From JBEEFP01 sp041166085 (GTDB lineage: Bacteria > Actinomycetota > Acidimicrobiia > Acidimicrobiales > JAFATL01), in contig JBEEFP010000050.1 of assembly GCA_041166085.1 (NCBI GenBank), forward strand, positions 78,266 through 142,265: DNA of 64,000 nucleotides. Reading direction: 5' to 3'. Shown piece by piece: positions 33,433 through 41,382 of this stretch. Numbering within the stretch: the first letter of the stretch is position 1; every line of letters starts with the position of its first letter. The translations under genes were made by a program, and so were the position numbers. Below the pieces are notes generated by a model that worked only from the letters and a program-made list of their open reading frames with translations, was not told where the DNA came from and ran no database searches.

Positions 33433-34713
33433 TCACCGGCGGGAGGACACGCGTCGTACGGAAGGCTGTTCGCCGCTCGGGTAGAGCAACACCCGCGACC
33501 CGCCGCGCTCGTCGCATCGGTAGAGGCCGAACGCGCCAGACGTGGCGCTGGCATCGCGGAAGACCAGGCCGTAGCCCTCGCCGCTCCACGCAGGCTCGGT
33601 GTCGTCAGAGAGCCCGCTGACGATGACCGCGTCACCAGTGCCGTCGCTGCGGGCAACGTGGATGTCGGCGTTGTTCCCTTCACCTCGCTGGTAGGCGATC
33701 CTCGTCCCGTCGGGCGAGTACTTCGGGACAGACCCGGTGAGGCCCAGCGACCGCCGGTTGGCGCCGGTGGCATCGGCGACGAAGAGTGCTGCGTCACAGC
33801 CCTGGGCGTAGCTCGAGGCACAGGCGTTCCCGGTGAGGTCGGCGAACAGTATGTGATCGCCGTCTGGTGACCACGAGGGCATCGAACCGGTCGTGAGGTC
33901 GGTCACCGCGCCCCCCTCGACAGGAATCGTGTAGAGGTCGGTGCAGTTGAGCTTGAGACACGAGCTCTGCTGCGTTCCTGCGACGAAGAGGATGCGGTCA
34001 CCGTGCGGCGACCAGGCGGGATAGGCGTGCCCCGTGCTCCCCGGCGTTCCATACGTGGTCAGTTGACGCAGTCCGGTGCCGTCGTCGTTGACGAGGAACA
34101 GCGAGCCGTCGCGAGCGAACACCACCCGTCTCCCGTCCGGTGACCAGTCGGGCATCTGGTCGTTCCCCGCCCCCGAGGTGAGCCGTGTCGTCGAGCGGTT
34201 GGTGAGGTCCATGATCCACAGGTCCGTGTCGTTCCCGCTTCCCGAGGGTGCGACGTAGACCGCTCGGTTGGCTCCGACGGTCGCCGGTGACGGCGCGGCG
34301 GACGACCCATTCGATGGCGCCGGAGCGAGCATGCCTGGCGAGGGGGCGCGGCGGGGACCGAGTCCGTTCGGCGCGCCGGGTGCGAGGCCGGGCACGAGCG
34401 CCGGAGACGTTGGGCTGACGGGAGGGGCGGACGTGTCGGGCGTCTCCGGTCGGTGGGCGGGGCGGGTGGTCACGCGCTGCGGCACGCTCTCGTTCGGCGC
34501 GACGAGGACGAGAGTTGCGATGACCGCCGCCGCGACGGCCACCGCTGACCAAGCGATCATCGGCCGCGAGCGCACCCAGTGGACGAGTCGGCGTGGCGCA
34601 CGCGGCGACATGGCTCCCTCGAGGAGCGAGTGCAGCAGCGCGTCGCCGAACCCGGGCGGCGGATCGACGGGGCGTTCGATGGAACCGATGAGCTCGGCGA
34701 CCAGGTCACTCAT
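33433..34713 (-). CDS. Membrane-anchored TolB/PD40 beta-propeller, possible anti-sigma partner
   Basis: 426 residues. A short cytosolic N-terminus (SDLVAELIGSIERPVDPPPGFG) of the kind seen in membrane anti-sigma proteins is followed by one transmembrane helix (MIAWSAVAVAAAVIATLVLVA), a Pro/Ser-rich linker and an outer PD40 propeller (MPDWSPDGRRVVFARDG, YPAWSPHGDRILFVAG, KYSPDGTRIAYQRG). No zinc anti-sigma HxxxCxxC is present. It overlaps the sigma gene by 8 nt. This layout suggests a sensor that holds the sigma factor, with the propeller as outer sensing domain; that is inference. Confidence 0.8.
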   Translation of the reverse strand: MSDLVAELIGSIERPVDPPPGFGDALLHSLLEGAMSPRAPRRLVHWVRSRPMIAWSAVAVAAAVIATLVLVAPNESVPQRVTTRPAHRPETPDTSAPPVSPTSPALVPGLAPGAPNGLGPRRAPSPGMLAPAPSNGSSAAPSPATVGANRAVYVAPSGSGNDTDLWIMDLTNRSTTRLTSGAGNDQMPDWSPDGRRVVFARDGSLFLVNDDGTGLRQLTTYGTPGSTGHAYPAWSPHGDRILFVAGTQQSSCLKLNCTDLYTIPVEGGAVTDLTTGSMPSWSPDGDHILFADLTGNACASSYAQGCDAALFVADATGANRRSLGLTGSVPKYSPDGTRIAYQRGEGNNADIHVARSDGTGDAVIVSGLSDDTEPAWSGEGYGLVFRDASATSGAFGLYRCDERGGSRVLLYPSGEQPSVRRVSSRR

Positions 34714-35293
34714 GCGACAGCTCCACGAAGCGACGCTTGAACTCCATCCGCGCCCGTACCAGCAGGGACTCGGTGGCGTGCACCGACCGGCCGATGACCT
34801 CCGCGACCTCCGGGACGGACAGCCCGTCCATGTGGCGGAGGACGAGGACCGACCGGCGGTCGCCGGCGAGGCCGTTGAGCGCTTCGACGGCGGCGTCGCG
34901 GGACGGGTCACCCTGCCAGATCACGACCTCCTCGGCGACGGTGCGGTCCGCGCCCGGCACCACCCGCCGGATCCTCTCCCGGCGGAAGTGATCCACCATC
35001 TTGTTCCGAGCGACCCGCATGACCCACGCGGTGGACACCGTCGTCCCCTGCTGGATCGTGACGAGGGCCGCGGCAAAGACGTCCTGGACGAGATCCTCGG
35101 CGATCGCCCGCGAGCGACAGCGGTTGACCAGGTACGAGTACACCGGTGTGAGTGCCTCCCGATAGAGGGCAGTGAACGCGGTCGTCGCCTCGTCTGCACG
35201 CGCCCCCTCTGGGATCGCCGCATCGCGACGGGACAGCCGCAGGTCCGCGACTGCATCGCCGCTCCCTGGGCCGGCATGGTCGTCCCCCACCAT
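34706..35293 (-). CDS. ECF-family RNA polymerase sigma factor
   Basis: 195 residues from ATG 35293; an in-frame GTG at 35311 is an alternative and no good ribosome site marks either. Region 2: YSYLVNRCRSRAIAEDLVQDVFAAAL. Region 4: VLRHMDGLSVPEVAEVIGRSVHATESLLVRAR. It heads the operon with the membrane propeller (8-nt overlap) and the secreted propeller. Divergent from the LAVTG-type surface protein at 35452, 158 nt away, a possible target. Confidence 0.92.
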   Translation of the reverse strand: MVGDDHAGPGSGDAVADLRLSRRDAAIPEGARADEATTAFTALYREALTPVYSYLVNRCRSRAIAEDLVQDVFAAALVTIQQGTTVSTAWVMRVARNKMVDHFRRERIRRVVPGADRTVAEEVVIWQGDPSRDAAVEALNGLAGDRRSVLVLRHMDGLSVPEVAEVIGRSVHATESLLVRARMEFKRRFVELSHE

Positions 35294-35451
35294 CAAAGCG
35301 TTCTGCACACGCACCGTTCTCGAAGCCGATCGCCCCCGAGCGACCCGATCTGACACCTCCTTATCGTGTACCTCGGGGCCCTTCCGTCGCCGGGAGCCCA
35401 ATTTTCGCGAAAGCCGCGACGGAACCAGCACGAGCCGTACGTTGAAGAGGC

Positions 35452-36345
35452 ATGGGATCCGGGGAAGCGCGGACGAGGTCGATGTCCTGGTCGTCGTGGA
35501 GCAAGCGGGCAACGCTCATGACGGCGGTCGCCGCTGCCTTCGTGGCGGCCGCGGGATGGCCCGGGGCGGCGGCGGGCGCCGCGACGCAGCAGGTTGCGGT
35601 CACCGCTGACTTCCACGACCCCGGCCAACCGGGCTTCAGCAACTACGCGCCGGCCTGCGGGCCGGAGCAGCCCGAGGTGTGCTCGTTCGGCTTCGACGGA
35701 CGGGTCGACTGGACCGGGGGGATGCGCGGATCGTCGGTGTACCACGCCATCGGGTACGGAACGCCGAGTGGCGAGCTTCGGTGGGAGGTGTGGGAGACGT
35801 TCACCGGCACGGTCACCGGATGCGGCACAGGGACTCTGAGCTGGCACGGTGCCGGTTCGCTGGACGTTGCGCGCCTCGACCCCGCCACCCAGACCGTTCC
35901 GATGGAAGGCACTCTCGATGTGGGTGAACCCACGTCCGGTGACCTGGCCGGAACGGTCGGACGCTTGGAGCTCGTCGACACGGCCATGCGGCTAGCGCCG
36001 GCCTTTGGTGAGCAGCACGGGCATGTGACGGGCGAGCTCTCCTGCGCACGAGGGCCGGCCGTGGCGACCTCCACCACATCCCACGACGACGGTGGCGACC
36101 GGGCGGCGGTCCTCGCTGGTCGTAGGGAGCGGACGGACGTCGACCCCGCGGTAGGAACCAGCGGCGACAGCCACGCCGGCCGAGGATCGGCGAGCGCAGT
36201 CTCCGGTTCATCCCGATCTCTGGGCGGGACAGGGCTGGCCGTGACGGGGCACACCGCCGCGCCGCTCTTCGCGCTGGGTCTGTTGCTCGTCGTCTCCGGG
36301 GCCACTGTCCGGCCCGTGTTGGGTCCTTCGCCGCCGCTCAGGTGA
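35452..36345 (+). CDS. Secreted protein with C-terminal LAVTG sorting-like signal
   Basis: 297 residues. N-terminal signal (ATLMTAVAAAFVAAAGWPGA), a beta-rich middle with cysteines (CGPEQPEVCSFGFDGRVDW, TVTGCGTGTLSWHG), a Ser/Asp-rich low-complexity stretch, then LAVTGHTAAPLFALGLLLVV, a class E sortase-like LAxTG motif followed by a membrane helix. The tail after the helix has only two arginines, weaker than usual. GGAACC (35421-35426) and CGTT (35440-35443) upstream look like an ECF promoter. The function is unknown; a cell-wall protein is likely. Confidence 0.7.
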   Translation: MGSGEARTRSMSWSSWSKRATLMTAVAAAFVAAAGWPGAAAGAATQQVAVTADFHDPGQPGFSNYAPACGPEQPEVCSFGFDGRVDWTGGMRGSSVYHAIGYGTPSGELRWEVWETFTGTVTGCGTGTLSWHGAGSLDVARLDPATQTVPMEGTLDVGEPTSGDLAGTVGRLELVDTAMRLAPAFGEQHGHVTGELSCARGPAVATSTTSHDDGGDRAAVLAGRRERTDVDPAVGTSGDSHAGRGSASAVSGSSRSLGGTGLAVTGHTAAPLFALGLLLVVSGATVRPVLGPSPPLR

Positions 36346-36580
36346 CGATCCGGAGAGCGACGTACGGCGCCAGGTTGAACAGGATGATTCCCAGCTTGTA
36401 GATCGTCATCCCAATGGCGTTGAAGCCGTCGAACTGCTCCCTGGACAAGTGAAACCATCGCCCGAGGATGCGATGGAATCGATCGTGCGCGAGACAGAAG
36501 AGTGCGGCCCAGTACAGCAGGAGCGCGTAGTTGATGATCGTGCACCACAGGAGAAGGTCTTCTGCGACCTTGATGCTCAT
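36338..36580 (-). CDS. DUF6868-like small membrane protein
   Basis: 80 residues, two hydrophobic helices (LLLWCTIINYALLLYWAALFC and YKLGIILFNLAPYVAL) around a conserved middle (RFHRILGRWFHLSREQFDGFNAIGM, of which the HLSREQFD part is typical). This matches my memory of the DUF6868 pattern. It lies 44 nt downstream of ackA on the same strand and so may end the phosphoketolase operon; its 3' end overlaps the convergent surface-protein gene by 8 nt. Function unknown. Confidence 0.8.
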   Translation of the reverse strand: MSIKVAEDLLLWCTIINYALLLYWAALFCLAHDRFHRILGRWFHLSREQFDGFNAIGMTIYKLGIILFNLAPYVALRIVT

Positions 36581-36624
36581 GATTCTCCAATCGACGTCGG
36601 CCGTCACCGGATCCGACGGTCCGT

Positions 36625-37740
36625 TCAGCTGTGGTGAGCCTGGCTGAAACCGCTGAGGACCTGCCGTGCCTCCCGCGCGATCTGCCGATCCTCCCGGGCG
36701 GCGATGACGAGCGTCGCAACTGAGGCGTTGCGTCCGCTCACGTCGGCATCCGGGACCGCGGCGGTGTTGCGGGACTGATCCAGCCCGACTCCGAGGTGGG
36801 CCAGTCCCGAGCACGCGTCAGCACGCACGCGGGCGGAGTGCTCGCCGGTGCCGCCGGTGAACACCAGCACATCGAGCCCCTCCAGTGACGCGGCCATGGC
36901 GCCAATCGAGGACCGCAACCGATGGAGGTAGACGTCGTACGCGAGCCGCGCGTCATCGTCACCTCGATCGACGCCCGCTTCCACATCGCGCATGTCGCCA
37001 GAACCACCGAACAGGCCGAGAAGCCCCGACGCCTCCTCGAGACCGGCCTCGATCTCGCGCGCCGAGATGCCGTGTTCGCGCTGCAGCCACAGGAGCGCAC
37101 CCGGGTCCACGCTCCCAGCGCGAGTCGCCATCACCAGCCCCTCCAACGGAGTGAAGCCCATGGTCGTGTCGATGGAAACTCCGCCCGCCACCGCGCAGAG
37201 GGAGGCACCGGCGCCGAGGTGGGCGCTGACCATTCGAAGCCCTTCGATCGGCCGCTCGAGCATGGCGGCCGCCCGACGGCTGGCCCATGCATGGCTGAGT
37301 CCGTGAAAGCCGTACCGACGCACCCCAAGCCTTCGCCATTCGAGCGGAAGCGCATAGGTGGCGGCCGCGACGGGGAGCGTCGCATGGAAGGCCGTGTCGA
37401 AGCACGCCACCGCCGGGATGCTCTTGCACACCTGTCGCGCGGCGCGGATGCCCGCGAGGGCGCGGGCCTGATGAAGAGGAGCGAGCGGCGTCAGGCTCTC
37501 GATCACTGCCTCAGTCGTCGCGTCGAGGACGACCGGCTCGCGCAGATCCGGTCCGCCGTGCACGACCCGGTGCCCGACGACGTCGATGGGGCCGGCGCAG
37601 TCGGTGACGCGACCGAGCGCCGAGGTGTCCTCTCCGTCCCAGTCCCGCACCTCGAGCGTTGTCACGATGACGTCGTCCTCATCGAGCACACTGACCTTGA
37701 GACTGCTCGAACCCGCGTTGACGACGAGGACGCGACTCAA
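36625..37740 (-). CDS. ackA: Acetate kinase
   Basis: Makes ATP and acetate from acetyl phosphate. 371 residues with NAGSSSLKVS, GHRVVHGG, RRYGFHGLSH, AHLGAGASLCAV and the DTTMGFTPLEGLVMATRAGSVDPG region all present. The start is TTG 37740, overlapping the phosphoketolase stop (TTGA), the only in-frame start before NAGSS that keeps the N-terminal strand. Coupled with phosphoketolase, it gives a two-enzyme route from xylulose 5-phosphate to acetate plus ATP. Shorter than the common 400 residues but no motif is lost. Confidence 0.95.
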   Translation of the reverse strand: MSRVLVVNAGSSSLKVSVLDEDDVIVTTLEVRDWDGEDTSALGRVTDCAGPIDVVGHRVVHGGPDLREPVVLDATTEAVIESLTPLAPLHQARALAGIRAARQVCKSIPAVACFDTAFHATLPVAAATYALPLEWRRLGVRRYGFHGLSHAWASRRAAAMLERPIEGLRMVSAHLGAGASLCAVAGGVSIDTTMGFTPLEGLVMATRAGSVDPGALLWLQREHGISAREIEAGLEEASGLLGLFGGSGDMRDVEAGVDRGDDDARLAYDVYLHRLRSSIGAMAASLEGLDVLVFTGGTGEHSARVRADACSGLAHLGVGLDQSRNTAAVPDADVSGRNASVATLVIAAREDRQIAREARQVLSGFSQAHHS

Positions 37741-40127
37741 CCAGGCCACTCCCAGTCCCGCACGCTCGGCTCGTCCTCGCCGTACTGTCGGGTCCACGCA
37801 CGGGCGACGGCACGATCGTCCACCATGCGTTGACGCACCTCCACCGCTCGCGAGCGGAGCCCGGGGACGCGGTCGATGACGTCCATCACGAGATGGAACC
37901 GGTCGAGGTCGTTCATCATCACCATGTCGAACGGCGTGGTGGTGGTCCCCTCCTCCTTGTATCCGCGCACGTGGAAGTTGGCGTGGTTCGTGCGCCGGTA
38001 GGCGAGGCGGTGAATCAGCCAGGGGTAGCCGTGGTAGGCGAAGACGACAGGACGGTCGCTCGTGAATATCGAGTCGAACTCGCGGTCGGTGAGGCCGTGC
38101 GGATGCTCGGTGTCCGGTTGCAGACGCATGAGGTCGACGACGTTCACGAAGCGCACCTTGACCTCAGGGAGGTGCTGCCGCAGGAGGTCGACGGCAGCCA
38201 GCGCCTCGAGGGTCGGGACATCACCGGCGCAGGCCACAACCACGTCGGGGTCCTCCATGTGGTTGCTCGCCCACTCCCACACCCCAAGGCCGCGCGCGCA
38301 GTGCAGTATTGCTTCGTCCATCGTGAGCCACGTCGGGGACGGCTGCTTCCCGGCGACGATCACGTTGATGTAGTCACGGCTCCGCAGGCAGTGGTCGGCA
38401 ACCGAGAGCAGGCAGTTGGCGTCGGGCGGCAGGTACACCCGCACGACCTCCGCCTTCTTGTTCAGGACGTGGTCGATGAACCCCGGGTCCTGGTGGGACA
38501 GGCCGTTGTGGTCCTGGCGCCACACGTGGGATGTGAGCAGGTAGTTCAGCGACGCGATGGGAACGCGCCATTCGAGATGGCGACTGACCTTGAGCCACTT
38601 GGCGTGCTGGTTGAACATCGAGTCGACGATGTGGATGAACGCCTCGTAGCAGGAGAACAAGCCGTGCCGGCCCGTCAGCAAGTAGCCCTCCAGCCAGCCT
38701 TCGCAGTTGTGCTCGGAGAGGATCTCCAGCACCCGGCCGTCGCTGGCCAAGTGCTCGTCGACCGGAAGCCGACCGGCCACCCACTGCTTGGACGTTGCCT
38801 CGAGGACGGCGCCGAGGCGATTCGACTCGGTCTCGTCGGGACCGACGAGGCGGAAGTTCCGCCGCTCCGCGTTGGCTCGCACGATGTCGCGCAAGAACAC
38901 GCCCAGCACCCTCGTCGGCTCAGCGACTGCCCCGCCAGGAGTCGACACATCGACCGCGTAAGGCCGAATGTCCGGGAGCTCGAGGTTGCGCAGCAACGCC
39001 CCACCGTTCGCATGCGGGTTCGCGCTCATGCGCCGGCGGCCCCGAGGGGCCGGAGCGAGCACCTCGGCCCGCGGCCGACCGTCAGCCTCGAAGAGCTCCT
39101 CGGGTCGATAGCTGCGCATCCACGTCTCGAGCTGCGCCAGGTGGTCCAGGTTGGTTCGCACCTCGGAGAGCGGCACCTGGTGGGCCCGCCACGTACCTTC
39201 CACGGGCAGTCCGTCGACCTCGGCCGGGCCCGTCCAACCCTTCGGCGTGCGCAACACGATCATCGGCCATCGGGGCCGCCCCATGCCACGGACGCCCGAG
39301 CGGGCCCGACGCTGGATGTCGGCGATGTCGTCGAGGGCGTCGTCCAACGCGGTTGCCAGCACCTGATGGACAGATTCCGGGTCGTCGCCCTCCACGAGCA
39401 ACGGTCGATGTCCGTATCCTTCCAGCAGTGACACCAGCTCGCCCTCGTCGATCCTGGCCAGGACCGTGGGGTTGGCGATCTTCCAACCGTTGAGGTGCAG
39501 GATGGGCAGGACCGCGCCGTCGTGCACCGGACTGAGGAACTTGTTGGAGTGCCAGCTGGTGGCCAGCGCGCCGGTTTCCGCCTCTCCGTCGCCGATGACG
39601 CACGCCACCAGCAGGTCGGGGTTGTCGAACGCAGCGCCGTACGCGTGGGACAGCGAGTACCCCAGCTCGCCGCCCTCGTGGATCGAGCCCGGCGTCTCTG
39701 GCGCGGCGTGGCTGGGAATGCCCCCGGGGAACGAGAACTGGTGGAACAGGCGGCCCATGCCCTCGGCGTCGTGTGACACGTCCGGGTACACCTCGCTGTA
39801 GGTGCCCTCCAACCAGGCATTGGCCACCATGCCGGGACCGCCATGGCCGGGGCCGCAGACGTAGATGACATTCAGATCGCGCGCGACGATCGCCCGGTTG
39901 AGATGGGCGTAGAGGAGGTTGAGGCCCGGCGTCGTCCCCCAATGGCCGAGGAGGCGGGGCTTGACGTGCTCGGGTCGCAGCGGTTCGCGCAGCAGCGCGT
40001 TGGCCAACAGGTAGATCTGGCCAACGGAGAGATAGTTGGCTGCTCGCCACCACGCATGGATCCGTTCCGACTCCGCGGCGCTCAGCGGACCGTTCACCGC
40101 CGTCCCGGGCGCGAGGCCGGTGGTCAT
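37737..40127 (-). CDS. xfp: Phosphoketolase (xylulose 5-phosphate / fructose 6-phosphate)
   Basis: Thiamine-diphosphate enzyme that splits sugar phosphates to acetyl phosphate and an aldose phosphate. 796 residues, full length. Signs: VYCGPGHGGPG-like ICVCGPGHGGPGM region (VIYVCGPGHGGPGM), FPGGIPSHAAPETPGSIHEGGELGYSL, TPP/metal motif GDGEAETG and DHNGLSHQDPGF. Start ATG 40127 overlaps the stop of a small upstream gene (ATGA). AckA is coupled downstream. In a Dos-like setting it would allow ATP gain without respiration. Confidence 0.96.
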   Translation of the reverse strand: MTTGLAPGTAVNGPLSAAESERIHAWWRAANYLSVGQIYLLANALLREPLRPEHVKPRLLGHWGTTPGLNLLYAHLNRAIVARDLNVIYVCGPGHGGPGMVANAWLEGTYSEVYPDVSHDAEGMGRLFHQFSFPGGIPSHAAPETPGSIHEGGELGYSLSHAYGAAFDNPDLLVACVIGDGEAETGALATSWHSNKFLSPVHDGAVLPILHLNGWKIANPTVLARIDEGELVSLLEGYGHRPLLVEGDDPESVHQVLATALDDALDDIADIQRRARSGVRGMGRPRWPMIVLRTPKGWTGPAEVDGLPVEGTWRAHQVPLSEVRTNLDHLAQLETWMRSYRPEELFEADGRPRAEVLAPAPRGRRRMSANPHANGGALLRNLELPDIRPYAVDVSTPGGAVAEPTRVLGVFLRDIVRANAERRNFRLVGPDETESNRLGAVLEATSKQWVAGRLPVDEHLASDGRVLEILSEHNCEGWLEGYLLTGRHGLFSCYEAFIHIVDSMFNQHAKWLKVSRHLEWRVPIASLNYLLTSHVWRQDHNGLSHQDPGFIDHVLNKKAEVVRVYLPPDANCLLSVADHCLRSRDYINVIVAGKQPSPTWLTMDEAILHCARGLGVWEWASNHMEDPDVVVACAGDVPTLEALAAVDLLRQHLPEVKVRFVNVVDLMRLQPDTEHPHGLTDREFDSIFTSDRPVVFAYHGYPWLIHRLAYRRTNHANFHVRGYKEEGTTTTPFDMVMMNDLDRFHLVMDVIDRVPGLRSRAVEVRQRMVDDRAVARAWTRQYGEDEPSVRDWEWPG

Positions 40128-40450
40128 CGCCGGGCTCGCGTGCTCTTCGCGTTCGCCACCGAATCGGAAACGAGGCACCGGATCGTCTCCTGGAGCAGAT
40201 GCAAGCCACCGCGCGCGTCGGCATCACTGACGTGTTCACGGACGTGAGTGCGGCCGAGGGCGAAGGCGTGGGCGATCGTGGACGCGTCGTGACAGGCGGC
40301 GCGGTTCAACTCGAGCGCGGCTCTGAGCCGATCGGGGTGCTCAGCTCTCTCGGCCAGCTCGTACGCCCGTCGCCAGACGACTCTCGCGGTCTCGCGGCGG
40401 ACCCGTAGGCCCGCTTCGTCGATGCGGCCGGGGAAAACGGTCGAGGCCAT
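40124..40450 (-). CDS. Small helical hypothetical protein heading the phosphoketolase operon
   Basis: 108 residues from ATG 40450, behind a GGGGTGGGG-type ribosome site. Helical, rich in Arg/Glu/Ala (LRVRRETARVVWRRAYELAERAE, LQETIRCLVSD). I recognise no family. Overlaps xfp by 4 nt (ATGA), so it is made with phosphoketolase. The shared leader element ends about 35 nt upstream, so this is the first gene of that operon. Confidence 0.7.
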   Translation of the reverse strand: MASTVFPGRIDEAGLRVRRETARVVWRRAYELAERAEHPDRLRAALELNRAACHDASTIAHAFALGRTHVREHVSDADARGGLHLLQETIRCLVSDSVANAKSTRARR

Positions 40451-40483
40451 GACATCCCCACCCCTCGTAGCAAGCGCCCATTC

Positions 40484-40550
40484 CGACGCGCTGCCGGGGT
40501 CCGGAGCACCGCTCCCCGGGCTGGCTCGAGGCCGGCCCGACACGTTCGGG
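40484..40550 (-). promoter_or_regulatory. Shared leader element A, upstream of the phosphoketolase operon
   Basis: A 67-bp block that aligns with element B (44338-44403) at 58 of 67 positions by hand. It contains GGGGTCCGGAGCACC (40496-40510), centred 53 nt before the ATG at 40450, and the perfect palindrome CCCGACACGTTCGGG (40536-40550). Related 15-mers occur before the P-type ATPase and flavodoxin genes. Likely operators for one regulator. Confidence 0.65.
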
Positions 40551-40572
40551 GGTTGTCGTGTCGTCACCAAGG

Positions 40573-41382
40573 CTACTCCCGTTCTCCGTTCGAGAGATCA
40601 CCTGTCGCCCCGTCTGGGTTCGACCCAACCTGCGGAGCAGGCAGGAGCAGGACGGGCACCGCAGACCGTCCGAGCACATCGAGGACGACCGCGGCGTGCC
40701 CCGGAGACGCAATCTGCGACCAGCTCAGCACGATCAGATCGGCGGCGGCCTCGCTGCACGCCTCGAGAATCCGACCGCTGACCGCCCCGGTTCGCAGGTC
40801 GACGCGCTCGGCGTCGGGGCAGAAGCGGGCGATGAACTCGTCACCCCACATCTCGAGGTCCCGACCCGGGTGATCGAGAACCGCGGGGACGGTTGCCGCG
40901 GTGAACACATGAAGGGCGACGAGCTCGACGGCCTCCAGATCCAGGGGGCCCAGGCCTTCGGCCACGACCCGGGCGGACTGCTCGTCGCCTTCGAGTGGGA
41001 CGAGCAGACGGTGGAACGCCCGTGGCGAGACACCGACGGCGTCTGGGGGCACGACGACCACGGGCGTGCCGGTCTGCTCGAGGATGCGCAGCGCCGTCTG
41101 ACCGACGGGCCTGCGCCCGCCGGGTGTCCGCCGGGCGCCGAGCACGCCCGCGACGACGTTCGGTTCGGCCAGGGCACGCAGGAGCACCGCATCGACCGGA
41201 CCCTCGACCTCCCGTAGCTGGACGTCACTTCGCGCCGTGACGAGGTCGAGGATCTGCCCGGAGTCGTCCTGCACGTGTATCGCTTCGACGGCGGTGCCTA
41301 GCATCGCACCGAGGGCGAGTGCAGCCTCCAACACCGGCCGGGCGGCAGGGCTGCCGTCCACGGCGGCGAGCACGGTTCTCAC
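40573..41382 (-). CDS. Universal stress protein, tandem domains
   Basis: 269 residues with two Usp domains: the first begins TVLAAVDGSPAARPVLE and ends in a strand PVVVVP, the second begins LLVPLEGDEQSARVVAEG and ends SAVPVLLLPA. ATP-binding glycine motifs are partly present (GARRTPGGRRPVGQTAL). The start overlaps the end of the HAD-GH65 gene by 4 nt. In Mycobacterium tuberculosis a tandem Usp (Rv2005c) sits beside the OtsB1-GH65 fusion Rv2006 in the DosR regulon; the same pair is seen here. Confidence 0.92.
   Translation of the reverse strand: MRTVLAAVDGSPAARPVLEAALALGAMLGTAVEAIHVQDDSGQILDLVTARSDVQLREVEGPVDAVLLRALAEPNVVAGVLGARRTPGGRRPVGQTALRILEQTGTPVVVVPPDAVGVSPRAFHRLLVPLEGDEQSARVVAEGLGPLDLEAVELVALHVFTAATVPAVLDHPGRDLEMWGDEFIARFCPDAERVDLRTGAVSGRILEACSEAAADLIVLSWSQIASPGHAAVVLDVLGRSAVPVLLLPAPQVGSNPDGATGDLSNGERE

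Noticed and set aside
37830..39431. Open frame of 533 codons on the plus strand
   Set aside because: Antisense to phosphoketolase; the minus-strand product has full catalytic motifs.
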